A stretch of 64,000 nt of DNA, taken from assembly GCA_035545275.1 (NCBI GenBank), contig DASZYT010000004.1, forward strand, positions 123,322 through 187,321, read 5' to 3'. Below, piece after piece: positions 43,838 to 52,700 of this stretch (position 1 is its first letter; every line of letters starts with the position of its first letter). Made by a program: the position numbers and the translations under genes. The notes beneath the pieces were generated by a model. That model was not told where the DNA came from, made no database searches, and saw only the letters and a program-made list of their open reading frames with translations. Source of the DNA: DASZYT01 sp035545275. Lineage in GTDB: Bacteria; Patescibacteriota; Saccharimonadia; Saccharimonadales; UBA4665.

Positions 43838-43925
43838 TGGCGGAAGGGGTGGGATTCGAACCCACGAACCCTCTCGGGTCTCCGGTTTTCAAGACCGGTG
43901 CACTCGGCCACTATGCGACCCTTCC
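43838..43925 (-). tRNA. tRNA-Ser (TGA)
   Basis: This is a class II tRNA: acceptor GGAAGGG/CCCTTCC, anticodon loop CTTGAAA (TGA) in stem CCGGT/ACCGG, variable arm GAGACCCGAGAGGGTTC, T-arm GTGGGTTCGAATCCCAC, encoded CCA. TATAAT lies about 13 nt upstream. Confidence 0.95.
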
Positions 43926-43988
43926 TTAAACAGAGGTGATTATAGCAATATCCAGCTAATTTCTCCAAACCTTCGTTAAAATAGTACG

Positions 43989-44660
43989 TCATTGGGCTTG
44001 CGCAAACACGATGGCCTCGACGCGTTTCACGCCAGCTCTTTTAAGCGTTGCGGCCGCTGCTTCCAGAGTTGCTCCCGTGGTCAACACATCGTCCACCAAC
44101 ACCACCGTAGCATCACGAAGATGCATGGGCCGCATCCGAAATGCCCCCGACAATTGGGTTCGCCGCTTGGTAGCACTAGCGCCAACCTGTTGGTGTTGCC
44201 CCACCCGTCGCAAGCAGGGCAGGTAGGGCCGCGAGCTATACCGCGCCAGTCGGCGTGCCACCAAGGCCGCCTGGTCATACCCTCGTGTTCTCACCCGTGC
44301 GCTGGCAGTCGGCACGGGTACGATATACACGTCTTCTGACATATCATCTGTAAACGATTTCATGAGTTGTGCTACTTCAGTTGCCGCTGCCTGAGCTCCT
44401 TCGAATTTCAACTTCCATATCAAATCTTTGGCTGCTCCATCATAGGACGTTACCGCCCGTACGGCTTGCAGTGCGCTACGCTTACGGCAACTAGGGCATG
44501 TCTGCCAGTTGTCTGCTGCTCTCTTGCATCGATAACAACGCGGCACCAACGCAGGTAGCGTGTCGCTGCACGTTTGGCACAGCAAAGTACCTTCAGTACC
44601 ACATGCCCCCACACATTCATGAGGTGCAATTACTCCTAATGCTTTATCCAAAATGCTCAT
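43989..44660 (-). CDS. comF: ComF family competence phosphoribosyltransferase-like protein
   Basis: This 223-aa protein belongs to a family needed for DNA uptake in transformable bacteria. Four CxxC-type pairs (CVGAC, CQTC, CYRC, CPSC) form the N-terminal zinc ribbon, followed by the PRTase domain with the PRPP loop VVLVDDVLTTGAT (about 188-200) and the VPVPTASARVRTRGYDQA motif. Together with the nearby T4SS-like locus it suggests DNA handling across the envelope, but comEC is not in the window. Confidence 0.93.
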   Translation of the reverse strand: MSILDKALGVIAPHECVGACGTEGTLLCQTCSDTLPALVPRCYRCKRAADNWQTCPSCRKRSALQAVRAVTSYDGAAKDLIWKLKFEGAQAAATEVAQLMKSFTDDMSEDVYIVPVPTASARVRTRGYDQAALVARRLARYSSRPYLPCLRRVGQHQQVGASATKRRTQLSGAFRMRPMHLRDATVVLVDDVLTTGATLEAAAATLKRAGVKRVEAIVFAQAQ

Positions 44661-44771
44661 CGTTGTGTTTAATGTGTTGTAAATAACCTAACGTGAGGTT
44701 GCGCTCTCTTAATCTACTAAGCTATACTGCTAATAAGACAAAAACGCAAGATTTAGTGATATATTATTAAA

Positions 44772-44855
44772 GGGAAAAGAGCAGGCGCGGTCCGCCTATT
44801 AGCGGATTTGGATTTATTCCAAAAGCGCCGTTGAGAAAACCTTGGGTTTGTCTCA
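44772..44855 (+). repeat. Interspersed structured repeat, copy D
   Basis: It starts GGGAAAAGAGCAG, then GGCGC...GCGCC encloses two hairpins (TCCGC/GCGGA and TTTGGA/TCCAAA), then TTGAGAAAACC with GGTTTGTCTCAA. A TATATT box just upstream would place it in the 5' untranslated region of hsp20. Confidence 0.65.
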
Positions 44856-44881
44856 AGCTCACGTAAGTGGAGGGTAACAAC

Positions 44882-45361
44882 ATGGCGCGACGTAATCGCG
44901 ACGACGATCTCTTGCTGGAAGAGGACGAGCTGACTGCCGCATTTCTCGGTGACGACGATATGGCTGACGCCGGGCAGGCTGCGCAACCGGCCGCAACTCC
45001 GCAAGCCGATGAGTGGGATGAAGACGACGCCCAACTGCCTGGTCAGTTGGCTGTCGATGTTTATGAAACTAAGGAAAAGCTGGTCGTAAAGGCTCGCACC
45101 GCAGGCGTTAACAAAAACGACCTGGACGTGAGCATCTCTGATAATCAGCTTACCATCCGCGGCACGCTCAGCGCCGGCAACGAAGACGGGGTAGAGAACT
45201 ACTTCTTGCAAGAATGCTATTGGGGCGAGTTTTCTCGCACCATCGCGCTTCCAGTGCCCGTCAAGGAAGAAGAGATCGAAGCCGTCCTGAAGGATGGCGT
45301 ACTGACCATCAGCTTTGGCAAGGTCAAGCAAGACACGGTCAAAAAGATTCAAATCTTGTAA
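44882..45361 (+). CDS. Small heat-shock protein Hsp20
   Basis: The protein is 159 aa from ATG 44882 with a GGAGG Shine-Dalgarno (an in-frame GTG at 44867 is rejected). The N-terminal 50 residues are acidic and Ala/Gln-rich. The alpha-crystallin domain follows (VDVYETKEKLVVKARTAGV, ISDNQLTIRGTL, LKDGVLTISFGK). It prevents aggregation of unfolded proteins. The leader carries repeat copy D, a possible thermosensor (inference). Confidence 0.92.
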   Translation: MARRNRDDDLLLEEDELTAAFLGDDDMADAGQAAQPAATPQADEWDEDDAQLPGQLAVDVYETKEKLVVKARTAGVNKNDLDVSISDNQLTIRGTLSAGNEDGVENYFLQECYWGEFSRTIALPVPVKEEEIEAVLKDGVLTISFGKVKQDTVKKIQIL

Positions 45362-45381
45362 CAGCCCGCCACGCTAGCTAT

Positions 45382-45406
45382 AAACCGCGGATTCTTTCCG
45401 CGGTTT
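45382..45406 (+). terminator. hsp20 terminator
   Basis: AAACCGCGGA-ttct-TCCGCGGTTT, 20 nt behind the hsp20 stop. Confidence 0.75.
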
Positions 45407-45436
45407 ATATATGTGATAATTTGTGTATGGTAAACA

Positions 45437-45460
45437 AAACCCCCGCTTATGCGGGGGTTT
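45437..45460 (-). terminator. Terminator of the pilin operon
   Basis: AAACCCCCGC-ttat-GCGGGGGTTT lies 24 bp beyond the stop of the last pilin gene and works on both strands. Confidence 0.75.
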
Positions 45461-45483
45461 CAAATAACGTGCTGTGTATCTGC

Positions 45484-45909
45484 CTAGAGGCCGCCACCCA
45501 GAGACGTACTCGTCTTGGCGATAACAAAGTGCACAATTACCTGTGCCAAGGCCACTACGATAAGCCCAATGATGGCATAGAGCAAGGTATTCTTTGCCGA
45601 ACCCACCTTGCTGGACTCACCCCCAGATGTGATGTACTTAAGACCACCGACGATAATCATCACTACGGCAATGATACCGACGATAGCAGAGAAGATGTTA
45701 ACGGCCCACTGCAAGAACGTGTCTAGGTTGCTGGTCGTGCCGCTGCCACAATTCCCGCTACCGGATAGCGACAAATCAGTGCCGCCACATACGCTGCTGT
45801 TGATGTCCGACTGGGTTACGGCCGCTGCTGAAGCGGGCACCAAAGCCGGCACCATAAGTAGTGCTGCCGTGCTGATAATCATGAGATGTTTCTTTATTTT
45901 TTGGATCAT
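45484..45909 (-). CDS. T4SS VirB2-like pilin, sixth of the array
   Basis: The protein is 141 aa, with signal peptide (about 8-29), a short Cys/Gly/Ser-rich ectodomain and two transmembrane helices joined by the loop KYITSGGESSKVGSAKNTL, the VirB2/TrbC (T4SS_pilin) arrangement. The second helix ends IVHFVIAKT. It closely resembles the upstream 45969 gene, so it is a recent paralogue without the extra domain. It probably forms a pilus or trans-envelope subunit. Confidence 0.85.
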   Translation of the reverse strand: MIQKIKKHLMIISTAALLMVPALVPASAAAVTQSDINSSVCGGTDLSLSGSGNCGSGTTSNLDTFLQWAVNIFSAIVGIIAVVMIIVGGLKYITSGGESSKVGSAKNTLLYAIIGLIVVALAQVIVHFVIAKTSTSLGGGL

Positions 45910-45968
45910 AGTTACCTTTCGTTATCTTGCTTAACTTATACTATACATCACTATGCGCAATCAAGAGC

Positions 45969-46589
45969 CTACGAGCCGTTGATTGCCGCCCACGTCTGGG
46001 GACCCACCACACCATCAGCTGGTATACCATGCTGTTGCTGATATTTAATAACTGCTGTCTTGGTGTCTGTACCATACTTGCCATCCTGAACAACACCCAC
46101 GGCGTTCTGTACTTCTTTTACGCAGCCACCCGTTGAACCCTGTTGCAGTGTCGGCGTAGTGGTACAGCTATATGAAGAGGTCGCGCCAGTTGCGGTTTGG
46201 GTAGATTTTGCAACCACAAAGTGGGCAATAACCTGAGCTAAAGCCGCTACTATCAAGCCGATGATGGCATAAAGTAGGGTGCTACGAGCGGACGCTACCG
46301 CCGAGGACTCACCCCCTGCCGTTATGAACTTAAGCCCAGACACAATGATCATGATCACCGCAATGATGCCCACGATGGCCGAGAACACTACGATGACGGT
46401 ATGCAATACACCCTCCAGGGTATTGGTGCCATTCGAACAATTACTGCCCCCTGTAGCCGTGCCGTTTAGGTCAAGCCCGCTACACGCCTGGGACTTGGAG
46501 CCTGAAAACAGAGCGAACGTGCTAGCCGGAGCTGCCACCGAAAAAGCAATGGTGATGCCGACGAGTAGTAGTGCGAGTTTTTTAATCAT
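45969..46589 (-). CDS. VirB2-like pilin fused to a peptidoglycan-binding domain
   Basis: This 206-aa protein has a signal peptide and two-helix pilin core (LKFITAGGESSAVASARSTLLYAIIGLIVAALAQVI), followed by about 60 residues of a PG_binding_1 domain (VKEVQNAVGVVQDGKYGTDTKTAVIKYQQQHGIPADGVVGPQTWAAI). The pilin would be tied to the cell wall after insertion, perhaps as a base or cap of the fibre. I know of no standard VirB2 with this tail. Confidence 0.85.
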   Translation of the reverse strand: MIKKLALLLVGITIAFSVAAPASTFALFSGSKSQACSGLDLNGTATGGSNCSNGTNTLEGVLHTVIVVFSAIVGIIAVIMIIVSGLKFITAGGESSAVASARSTLLYAIIGLIVAALAQVIAHFVVAKSTQTATGATSSYSCTTTPTLQQGSTGGCVKEVQNAVGVVQDGKYGTDTKTAVIKYQQQHGIPADGVVGPQTWAAINGS

Positions 46590-46607
46590 TATGTATCTCC
46601 TATTAAT

Positions 46608-47021
46608 CTACGGTATCTTACTGAGTATAAACCCTACAATCGCTTCAGCCAGCACGGCAACAGCTAGTGCGGCCAGGGAATGCGCTAAGCTAGCACGGGC
46701 TTCTTTCAAGTCTGCGGCGTCGCCGCCCGAGAGTATCATCTTCAGCCCCGCCGCAATAATCATGATAATAGCCAAAAAGCCAACCACGATACCTAGCACT
46801 TTAATGATAATGGTAATGATGCCGCTGGGTCCAAACAGAGCATTATTATTAGCCGACTGTTGGTCACGGCTGTCTTGGCACACTGGCGTGTTATAAATAT
46901 TGCTGCTTTTGTCGCTACAGCCACTCGGAAACACATTAACGGCTGCAGCATACGAAGGAGTTAGTATTATAACCGCTCCAAAAACTGCCAAAAATAGGGA
47001 CGCTACAAGCTTCTTCATCAC
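46608..47021 (-). CDS. T4SS VirB2-like pilin, fourth of the array
   Basis: The protein is 137 aa: signal peptide (AVFGAVIILTPSYAAA), a Cys pair in the ectodomain, then helix-loop-helix with LKMILSGGDAADLKEARASLAHSLAAL. The ATG overlaps the upstream stop by 4 bp (47018-47021), so it is co-translated with the third pilin. The charged loop and both helices match the VirB2/TrbC pattern. Confidence 0.82.
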   Translation of the reverse strand: MMKKLVASLFLAVFGAVIILTPSYAAAVNVFPSGCSDKSSNIYNTPVCQDSRDQQSANNNALFGPSGIITIIIKVLGIVVGFLAIIMIIAAGLKMILSGGDAADLKEARASLAHSLAALAVAVLAEAIVGFILSKIP

Positions 47022-47386
47022 AGTTTACCCAATACGAACCCTACAATAGCATCGGCGGTCAGCGCCAAAATCAAACCCACCGCCGCATAGGTAAGCGTAC
47101 GGCGCAGTCTCTTAACATTTTCTGGCTCACCGGCATTCACAATCATGCGAAGCGCCGTAATGATAATCATCAGTACCGCTATGGCCGCCAGCGCACCAAA
47201 AAAGATACTCAGCGCCGTGTTTAATGTGCCGCTATTGGCATCCACTTTCGGCAAGCCAGTGTTATAGGTAGCACACGTAGAGGGGTCGGCAGTATTAACG
47301 CAATCCGTACCCGTATTAACATTAGCACCTCCGGTTACAGCAAAAAGTGCCCGGTTGATGCTAGTAGCAAGTAAATATAAATGCAT
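47018..47386 (-). CDS. T4SS VirB2-like pilin, third of the array
   Basis: This 122-aa protein has a short N-terminal hydrophobic segment, an ectodomain with two Cys (TDCVNTADPSTCATYNTG), and two helices around LRMIVNAGEPENVKRLRRTLTYAAVGLI. The loop is GEPEN rather than GGDP but keeps the spacing of the other pilins. It lies 5 nt from its upstream neighbour. Confidence 0.8.
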   Translation of the reverse strand: MHLYLLATSINRALFAVTGGANVNTGTDCVNTADPSTCATYNTGLPKVDANSGTLNTALSIFFGALAAIAVLMIIITALRMIVNAGEPENVKRLRRTLTYAAVGLILALTADAIVGFVLGKL

Positions 47387-47391
47387 CGTAA

Positions 47392-47721
47392 CTACCCGTT
47401 AAAACTTCCCGCTATAAATGACACTACCGCCGAGGCTATAACCGCCAAAATAAGGCCGCCCAGAGCATAGACGAGTGCACTGCGAGCTTTGGCATTCTTT
47501 TCGGGTTCACCTTGACTCGTCACATACAGTACGCCACCATACAGCACGCCAAACACCGCGACCAACGCCGCCAGGCGCAACAATATATTAATGGCAGCCG
47601 CCACAATGAGCCAGATGTCGCCTATACCCTTAATGGACGGGGATCCGTCAGTATTTTTGGGTAAGTACTCATACCAGGTGGGGAAACCTAAGAAATTTGC
47701 CAGCATAAGGAGTTTTATCAT
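47392..47721 (-). CDS. T4SS VirB2-like pilin, second of the array
   Basis: This 109-aa protein is the shortest of the six and lacks a classic cleavable signal and the Cys ectodomain. Two helices flank VLYVTSQGEPEKNAKARSALVYALGGLI. The ATG overlaps the stop of the first pilin gene by 4 bp. Confidence 0.78.
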   Translation of the reverse strand: MIKLLMLANFLGFPTWYEYLPKNTDGSPSIKGIGDIWLIVAAAINILLRLAALVAVFGVLYGGVLYVTSQGEPEKNAKARSALVYALGGLILAVIASAVVSFIAGSFNG

Positions 47722-48386
47722 TTCAAAAACGCTCCAGGTAATACGTAGTTCAATATAGCATAGCTAAAGATAAATATAAGAAGGGCGGTGATGGAACTAC
47801 GGATGCGCTTAATGGCACCTTGCGCAGCATTGGGGTCGCCACCCGCCGCCGAATATTGCACACCGGCAATTATTAATGACAGTACCACCACAATGCCAAC
47901 CCCATCAGACAAGAACCGGATAATGCCAAATAACATGTCGAGAATGGGGTTACCCAAGCCCCTACAGCCTAGACTGATACTTGTGACCACCGCATGCGCC
48001 CCGGACCCACAGCGGTTACCATCACCCTTGAAGCAATTATTGATGTCACCGCCCGGCGCAGTAGACCCATCTGAGCAGGTCGTCGTGGCCGGCTTGACAC
48101 ACGAAAGTTGACCCGTAGAATCGTTATATTCATCCCATCCGGCGGGGCATGAGTCTGCACAGGTATTCGGGTTACCCGTTACCAGCAGCTTTCCGGCAGG
48201 ACAGGAACAATACGGTGGGTTACCGTTCTGAGCGGGAACTAAGGTAGAGCCACCACCGCAGCTCGGTAGCGGATCGGCCAATACTTTGCTGGGGCTGCCG
48301 GGCACCAGCGCCATAACGCTCGCAGCTACCACTGTTATGGCGCTGATAATTATCCAAGAAAAGTATTTGTATTTTGTCAGGCGCAT
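47718..48386 (-). CDS. Cys-rich VirB2-like pilin, first of the array
   Basis: This 222-aa protein has a signal peptide (about 10-36), an ectodomain of about 110 residues with ten or more Cys (CGGGS, CSCPAG, CADSCPAGW, CSDGS, CFKGDGNRCG), and a two-helix pilin core with GVQYSAAGGDPNAAQGAIKRIRSS. The many Cys predict a disulfide-rich head. It is first in the minus-strand operon. TATAGT at 48395-48400 ends 8 nt before the ATG. Confidence 0.82.
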   Translation of the reverse strand: MRLTKYKYFSWIIISAITVVAASVMALVPGSPSKVLADPLPSCGGGSTLVPAQNGNPPYCSCPAGKLLVTGNPNTCADSCPAGWDEYNDSTGQLSCVKPATTTCSDGSTAPGGDINNCFKGDGNRCGSGAHAVVTSISLGCRGLGNPILDMLFGIIRFLSDGVGIVVVLSLIIAGVQYSAAGGDPNAAQGAIKRIRSSITALLIFIFSYAILNYVLPGAFLK

Positions 48387-48394
48387 TTTCTGTA

Positions 48395-48400
48395 ACTATA
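48395..48400 (-). promoter_or_regulatory. -10 box of the pilin operon (leaderless)
   Basis: TATAGT on the minus strand ends 8 nt before the ATG at 48386; it is divergent from the T4SS operon promoter. Confidence 0.6.
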
Positions 48401-48464
48401 CCGTTATTTCCCTCGATAATCAAGGCAGGCTCTGAGTGAAAAAATCGCTTGTGCGTAGAGCATA

Positions 48465-48493
48465 TTGCATTTTAAAATTATTCATGATATAAT
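48465..48493 (+). promoter_or_regulatory. Promoter of the plus-strand T4SS operon
   Basis: TTGCAT (48465-48470) and TATAAT (48488-48493) are 17 bp apart. The leader of about 45 nt has a GGAAGG purine run before ATG 48547. Confidence 0.75.
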
Positions 48494-48546
48494 AGCATCC
48501 ATAAACATAACCAACTTAAATCCCTCAAGGAAGGCGGTTACAAAAT

Positions 48547-49662
48547 ATGACAACTATGCACACCCCCGATCAAGACTCTGGCCTCTACCCCCAAGAGGGC
48601 CACGTAGACGCTATCCCCACACTTGAAAATGCACCTGTTGCATCTGACGAATTGGCCGAAGACCCCACTACCCCTCAGGTGAATATGCAGACCGAGGAAA
48701 CGACAGCCCCTGAACCTCAGCCATTGTCCGCTACCGCCGCCATTGAGGCCCCCGAACGGCCGGCTGAACCTCAGACCGATCGCAGCGATAAAAAACCCCG
48801 GTTCACACCGTTTCAGAAGGGGGTTGCCACAGGACTTGTCGCTTTGGGAGCCGTCGGAGGCGTTTATGAACTAGGTAAATCTGCTGGCGGTAAGCCGGCC
48901 GCCACTCAACCTTCTACTACTGCTGGCGCAACCAATTCAGCCAACCCCACTCAAACAAACCAGACGTCCACCGAAAGCCCTACCCCCACCAACACGTTGC
49001 CTGGTGCAACGAGTAGCGTAAGTGTTGCTAAGGGCGGTGGTACCGGTGAGACGCAAGGCACGAGCGAGACCGGTCCTGCGCCCGGCAACATTGATCTATC
49101 GAATACACTGTTTAGCCCTACCGTAAATACGGACGAAACCATTGATAGCACCTGGGGCGGCCAGCAAATTGAGTTGTCTAAACTGCTTGGCCCGGCCACG
49201 TACAGCCCTACCGAAGTAGCCGGCTCAGTATTAAATCAAATGGCTTGCTTGTTATCGTGCGATTTGGGCAACAATGGCTCCAGCCAACTGCCGGACTATT
49301 TCAGTGACCAGCAGCCCATGCAGGAAGGCATGAAGAACTTCGCCGAATTTTTCCAGAGCAATTCAAAGGGCGGCCCACACAGCGATCAGCTAGAATTTTA
49401 TGACACAGCCGACAGCCCTGCAGTGTTCGAGTGGGGTCCCACCGACGACAGCGGCAATCCTACCCTTGTCATGAAATCCGGCACCCTGTATGCCCAGCGC
49501 ATCACAGGCGGAAGCTGGCAGACCCATGAGGGCCGAGACATCAACAAAGCTACGCCGATAACTAATCTGACCATCATCTACAAACCAAGTGCTAACGGAT
49601 ACACCATTTCGGTACAGGGCTTTGAAATGAGCCCGGTGCTTGCTGCGATTCTATCGAAGTAG
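48547..49662 (+). CDS. T4SS-locus membrane protein with extracellular C-terminal domain
   Basis: This 371-aa protein has residues 1-90 acidic and Pro/Thr-rich (cytoplasmic), one helix (about 93-110), a Ser/Thr/Asn/Pro linker (about 113-175), and a globular extracellular domain (about 180-371) with a Cys pair in MACLLSCDLG. No family is recognised. It is first in the plus-strand operon. It could be a structural part facing the pilins encoded divergently. Confidence 0.7.
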   Translation: MTTMHTPDQDSGLYPQEGHVDAIPTLENAPVASDELAEDPTTPQVNMQTEETTAPEPQPLSATAAIEAPERPAEPQTDRSDKKPRFTPFQKGVATGLVALGAVGGVYELGKSAGGKPAATQPSTTAGATNSANPTQTNQTSTESPTPTNTLPGATSSVSVAKGGGTGETQGTSETGPAPGNIDLSNTLFSPTVNTDETIDSTWGGQQIELSKLLGPATYSPTEVAGSVLNQMACLLSCDLGNNGSSQLPDYFSDQQPMQEGMKNFAEFFQSNSKGGPHSDQLEFYDTADSPAVFEWGPTDDSGNPTLVMKSGTLYAQRITGGSWQTHEGRDINKATPITNLTIIYKPSANGYTISVQGFEMSPVLAAILSK

Positions 49663-49745
49663 CATCAGTACGGTCCTAGGAACATGTACAAAAAACCTGT
49701 CTAAATACTTCTTACGGTTACAGGACTAATGCTATACTGTAGGCA

Positions 49746-52700
49746 ATGAAACGCCTATGGTTAGCGGTTGTGGCAGTAGCCGTATTACTCAGCGCCACAC
49801 CTTCTATAATTACGCCCCATGCGTCAGCCGGTACATATGGCGGTAGCGGGCAGTGTATTCTGAACGGAAGCAAAAGTACGTATGATACTAACGACCCGTG
49901 TATCGTACTTGTCGTTACGCTCACCGGAAAGAATATCCCTAGTTCCGGCATAACCGTCACGGCCACGCGCAAAATCAACAAGGGTGGGGCTGACGATGTG
50001 GTTACACTAGCCGACAAAAGCGTTTCTTTCGGCAAATGTGCAGCGGGCCATCAAGATTGGGGCTGTAGTACCTCGCTTGCAGCAAACAGTTATACGAGCT
50101 TTTATGGTCTATGGAATACAAACTATAGCTCCACTTGTGCGGCTGCCGACCAAAGCACAGCTACCTATACCATAGCTGCGAGCGGTAGTGCTACCGGATC
50201 GGTAGCAGATGTAAACTTATGTAGCATACGCAAAAACACCGGAGTACCCGGCTATTCGCCAATTATTGCAAAGGTTAATTTGCCCGTGGGCACAGCCAGC
50301 ACACCCCTCAGCACCGGGGGCGTTAACGGCAAGGCAGGGTATTACTACGCCCAAGGGGTCAGTGGCAACTGCGATCCTTCGAGCAATATATATGTATATG
50401 ATGGACCCAATAAGCTCTCAGAAGGTAACACCCCCTACCAGACAGGGGTAAAGACCGATGGCACTTACGCCACAAGTGAGAATATCCCTCCCGGTAGTGG
50501 CTATACCGTATCTATTCTTTGTTACAGCGACAGTACTCATGGTTTAGGCTCTTTCACTGATAAAAAACAAGGTGTGACCATTAAAGGTGGGCAGTTCACT
50601 ACGGTGAACTTCAGCGAGACCCAATCGTCAAGCGCGGGGGGCGGTCAATACACTGGGCAAGTAGGGGGCGGCAACAGCTCCGCTTCGACGTGTGAGAGCA
50701 CGGGTGGGCCTTTTTCGTGGGCAATCTGTGGTGCCATCCGGATGATAAACGATGCCGAATCGGCAGTAGAAGGGGAGGTGCAGAATTTGCTACGTACGCG
50801 CCCCCTCGTGTTCAATGCCAAACCTACCTGTAACGCCACCGACGCGACATGTGCAAACCAAGAATTAGGGTCAACTATTTATAAGGTGTGGTCAACCTTC
50901 CGAGTGTATGGCGACATTATCTTGGTGATAGCACTGCTCGTTATTGTGTTCGGCGAGAGTCTGGGCGGTGGCATGATAGACGCATACACCGCCAAAAAGG
51001 TGTTGCCGCGCATATTGATAGCCGCCATACTCATCAACCTGTCTATTTACATCGTGGCTATCATGGAAGACATCGTCAACGTTATTGGAAATGGACTCGT
51101 TTCACTGCTAGAGGATCCCTTCAAGATACTCGCCCAGTGTGCACCGGGTGCCACGTCAGCCGATGCGTGTAAGGTTATGAGTACCGTCAAAGTATCTGGT
51201 GGAACAGGCCTGGTGCTCAGTGCGGGCGTGCTTGTTATCATGGGTGCCACCTGGATTGCTGGGTTCGGTGCATTCATGCTTATTATCGTCATACCGATGT
51301 TACTGGCGGTCATTGGGGTGCTCGTGACTATCGCACTTCGCCAGGGCTTGCTGGTGCTGCTGCTACTGGTATCACCCATAGCCTTTGCGCTCTACGTTCT
51401 TCCAAATACCGAACAGTACTTCAAAAAATGGTGGGGGCTGCTCATGAAGACGCTACTGGTCTATCCCATCGTCATGGCCGTGTTTGCCTTGGCGTACATA
51501 TCTGGTGTGGTTATGAGCCACTTGGTGCCCGCCAGCATCCTGTCGCAAGCATTGAGCGTGCTCGCCGTAGTCGCACCAATGTTTATGATTCCTTTTGCCT
51601 TTAAACTGTCTGGTGGCCTGATAGGAAACGTGCAAAGCATGATGACAGGCATGGTAGCCAAGGCTTCGAAGCCTATGCGTAAAAAAGGTATGCAACGTGC
51701 CGCGGGGCGCTTGGACAGAGCACAAAAGCAGTCACTCTATAGCAACAACTCCGCCTTGGGTAGGTTTGGTAACAAGCTGGCCACCTGGACTACCGCGCCG
51801 GGCTCTAATGCCCTCTACCATGCGGCGACCAGCAATAGGCGAGGGCTGCGACATCTGCGAAACGTACCGGGGATCGGAACAGCCGGGCAACGTGTAGCCT
51901 CACAATTGCACCACGCCAGAATGGAACAGAGTACTAACCTCTTGAAAGAATTGAATGAGTCATACATGTTTAATGACAAAGCGTATCGAGCGTTATCTGG
52001 CGCATATGACGGCTTTTCTGATCCGGTAAAGCGCGGCCTCGTGGAAGCCGGTTTCATGGATGCTAGTGGTAGGACACTGAAGACTGTGAAGAGCGCTAAA
52101 GATGTAGAGGATATGGCGAAGGTACTATCTGAAAACGGTAGTGATACCGATAAGATTGCCGCCAATGCCTTGCACGGGGCATCCTCTCGCCTGAATACCC
52201 TTTTCTTGGACCCCGAAATGGGTAAGGCAGGCATACAGGCGGCAGGTATTATGGGCCTCTCGTCTCATGGCTTTGCGAGTAGCCACGACATTGCCAACGT
52301 AGCAAACCAAATCGGCGAACAAGACGTGGAAACAGCTCATGCCGTAGCCAGCAGGGCACAGGTGCTGGGTCAACAGCAGCGCCCAGATGTGAAAGCAGGT
52401 TATGGTGTGCTGTTTGACCCAACAAGCAAGAAATTTACCGGTGTGTTTGACCAAGATAGCCAGGGCAACCTTATCAATGCGGATCGTGCTAAGGCACTTA
52501 TGCAGAGTGTAAAGGTGCATGACTGGATGGGAGCTAAGGCACCCTCTATCAGTGCCTCCTCCACTGTCATGGCACAACTGGCCAATGAAAAAGACGCAGC
52601 AGGTAACTACACCGCCGACGCAAAAGCAATCCAAGATACGATTGCCCAAGGAGCGTCTCAGTTTTCGTCGAGCGATCCTTCTGCAAAGGTTGCGTGGCGA

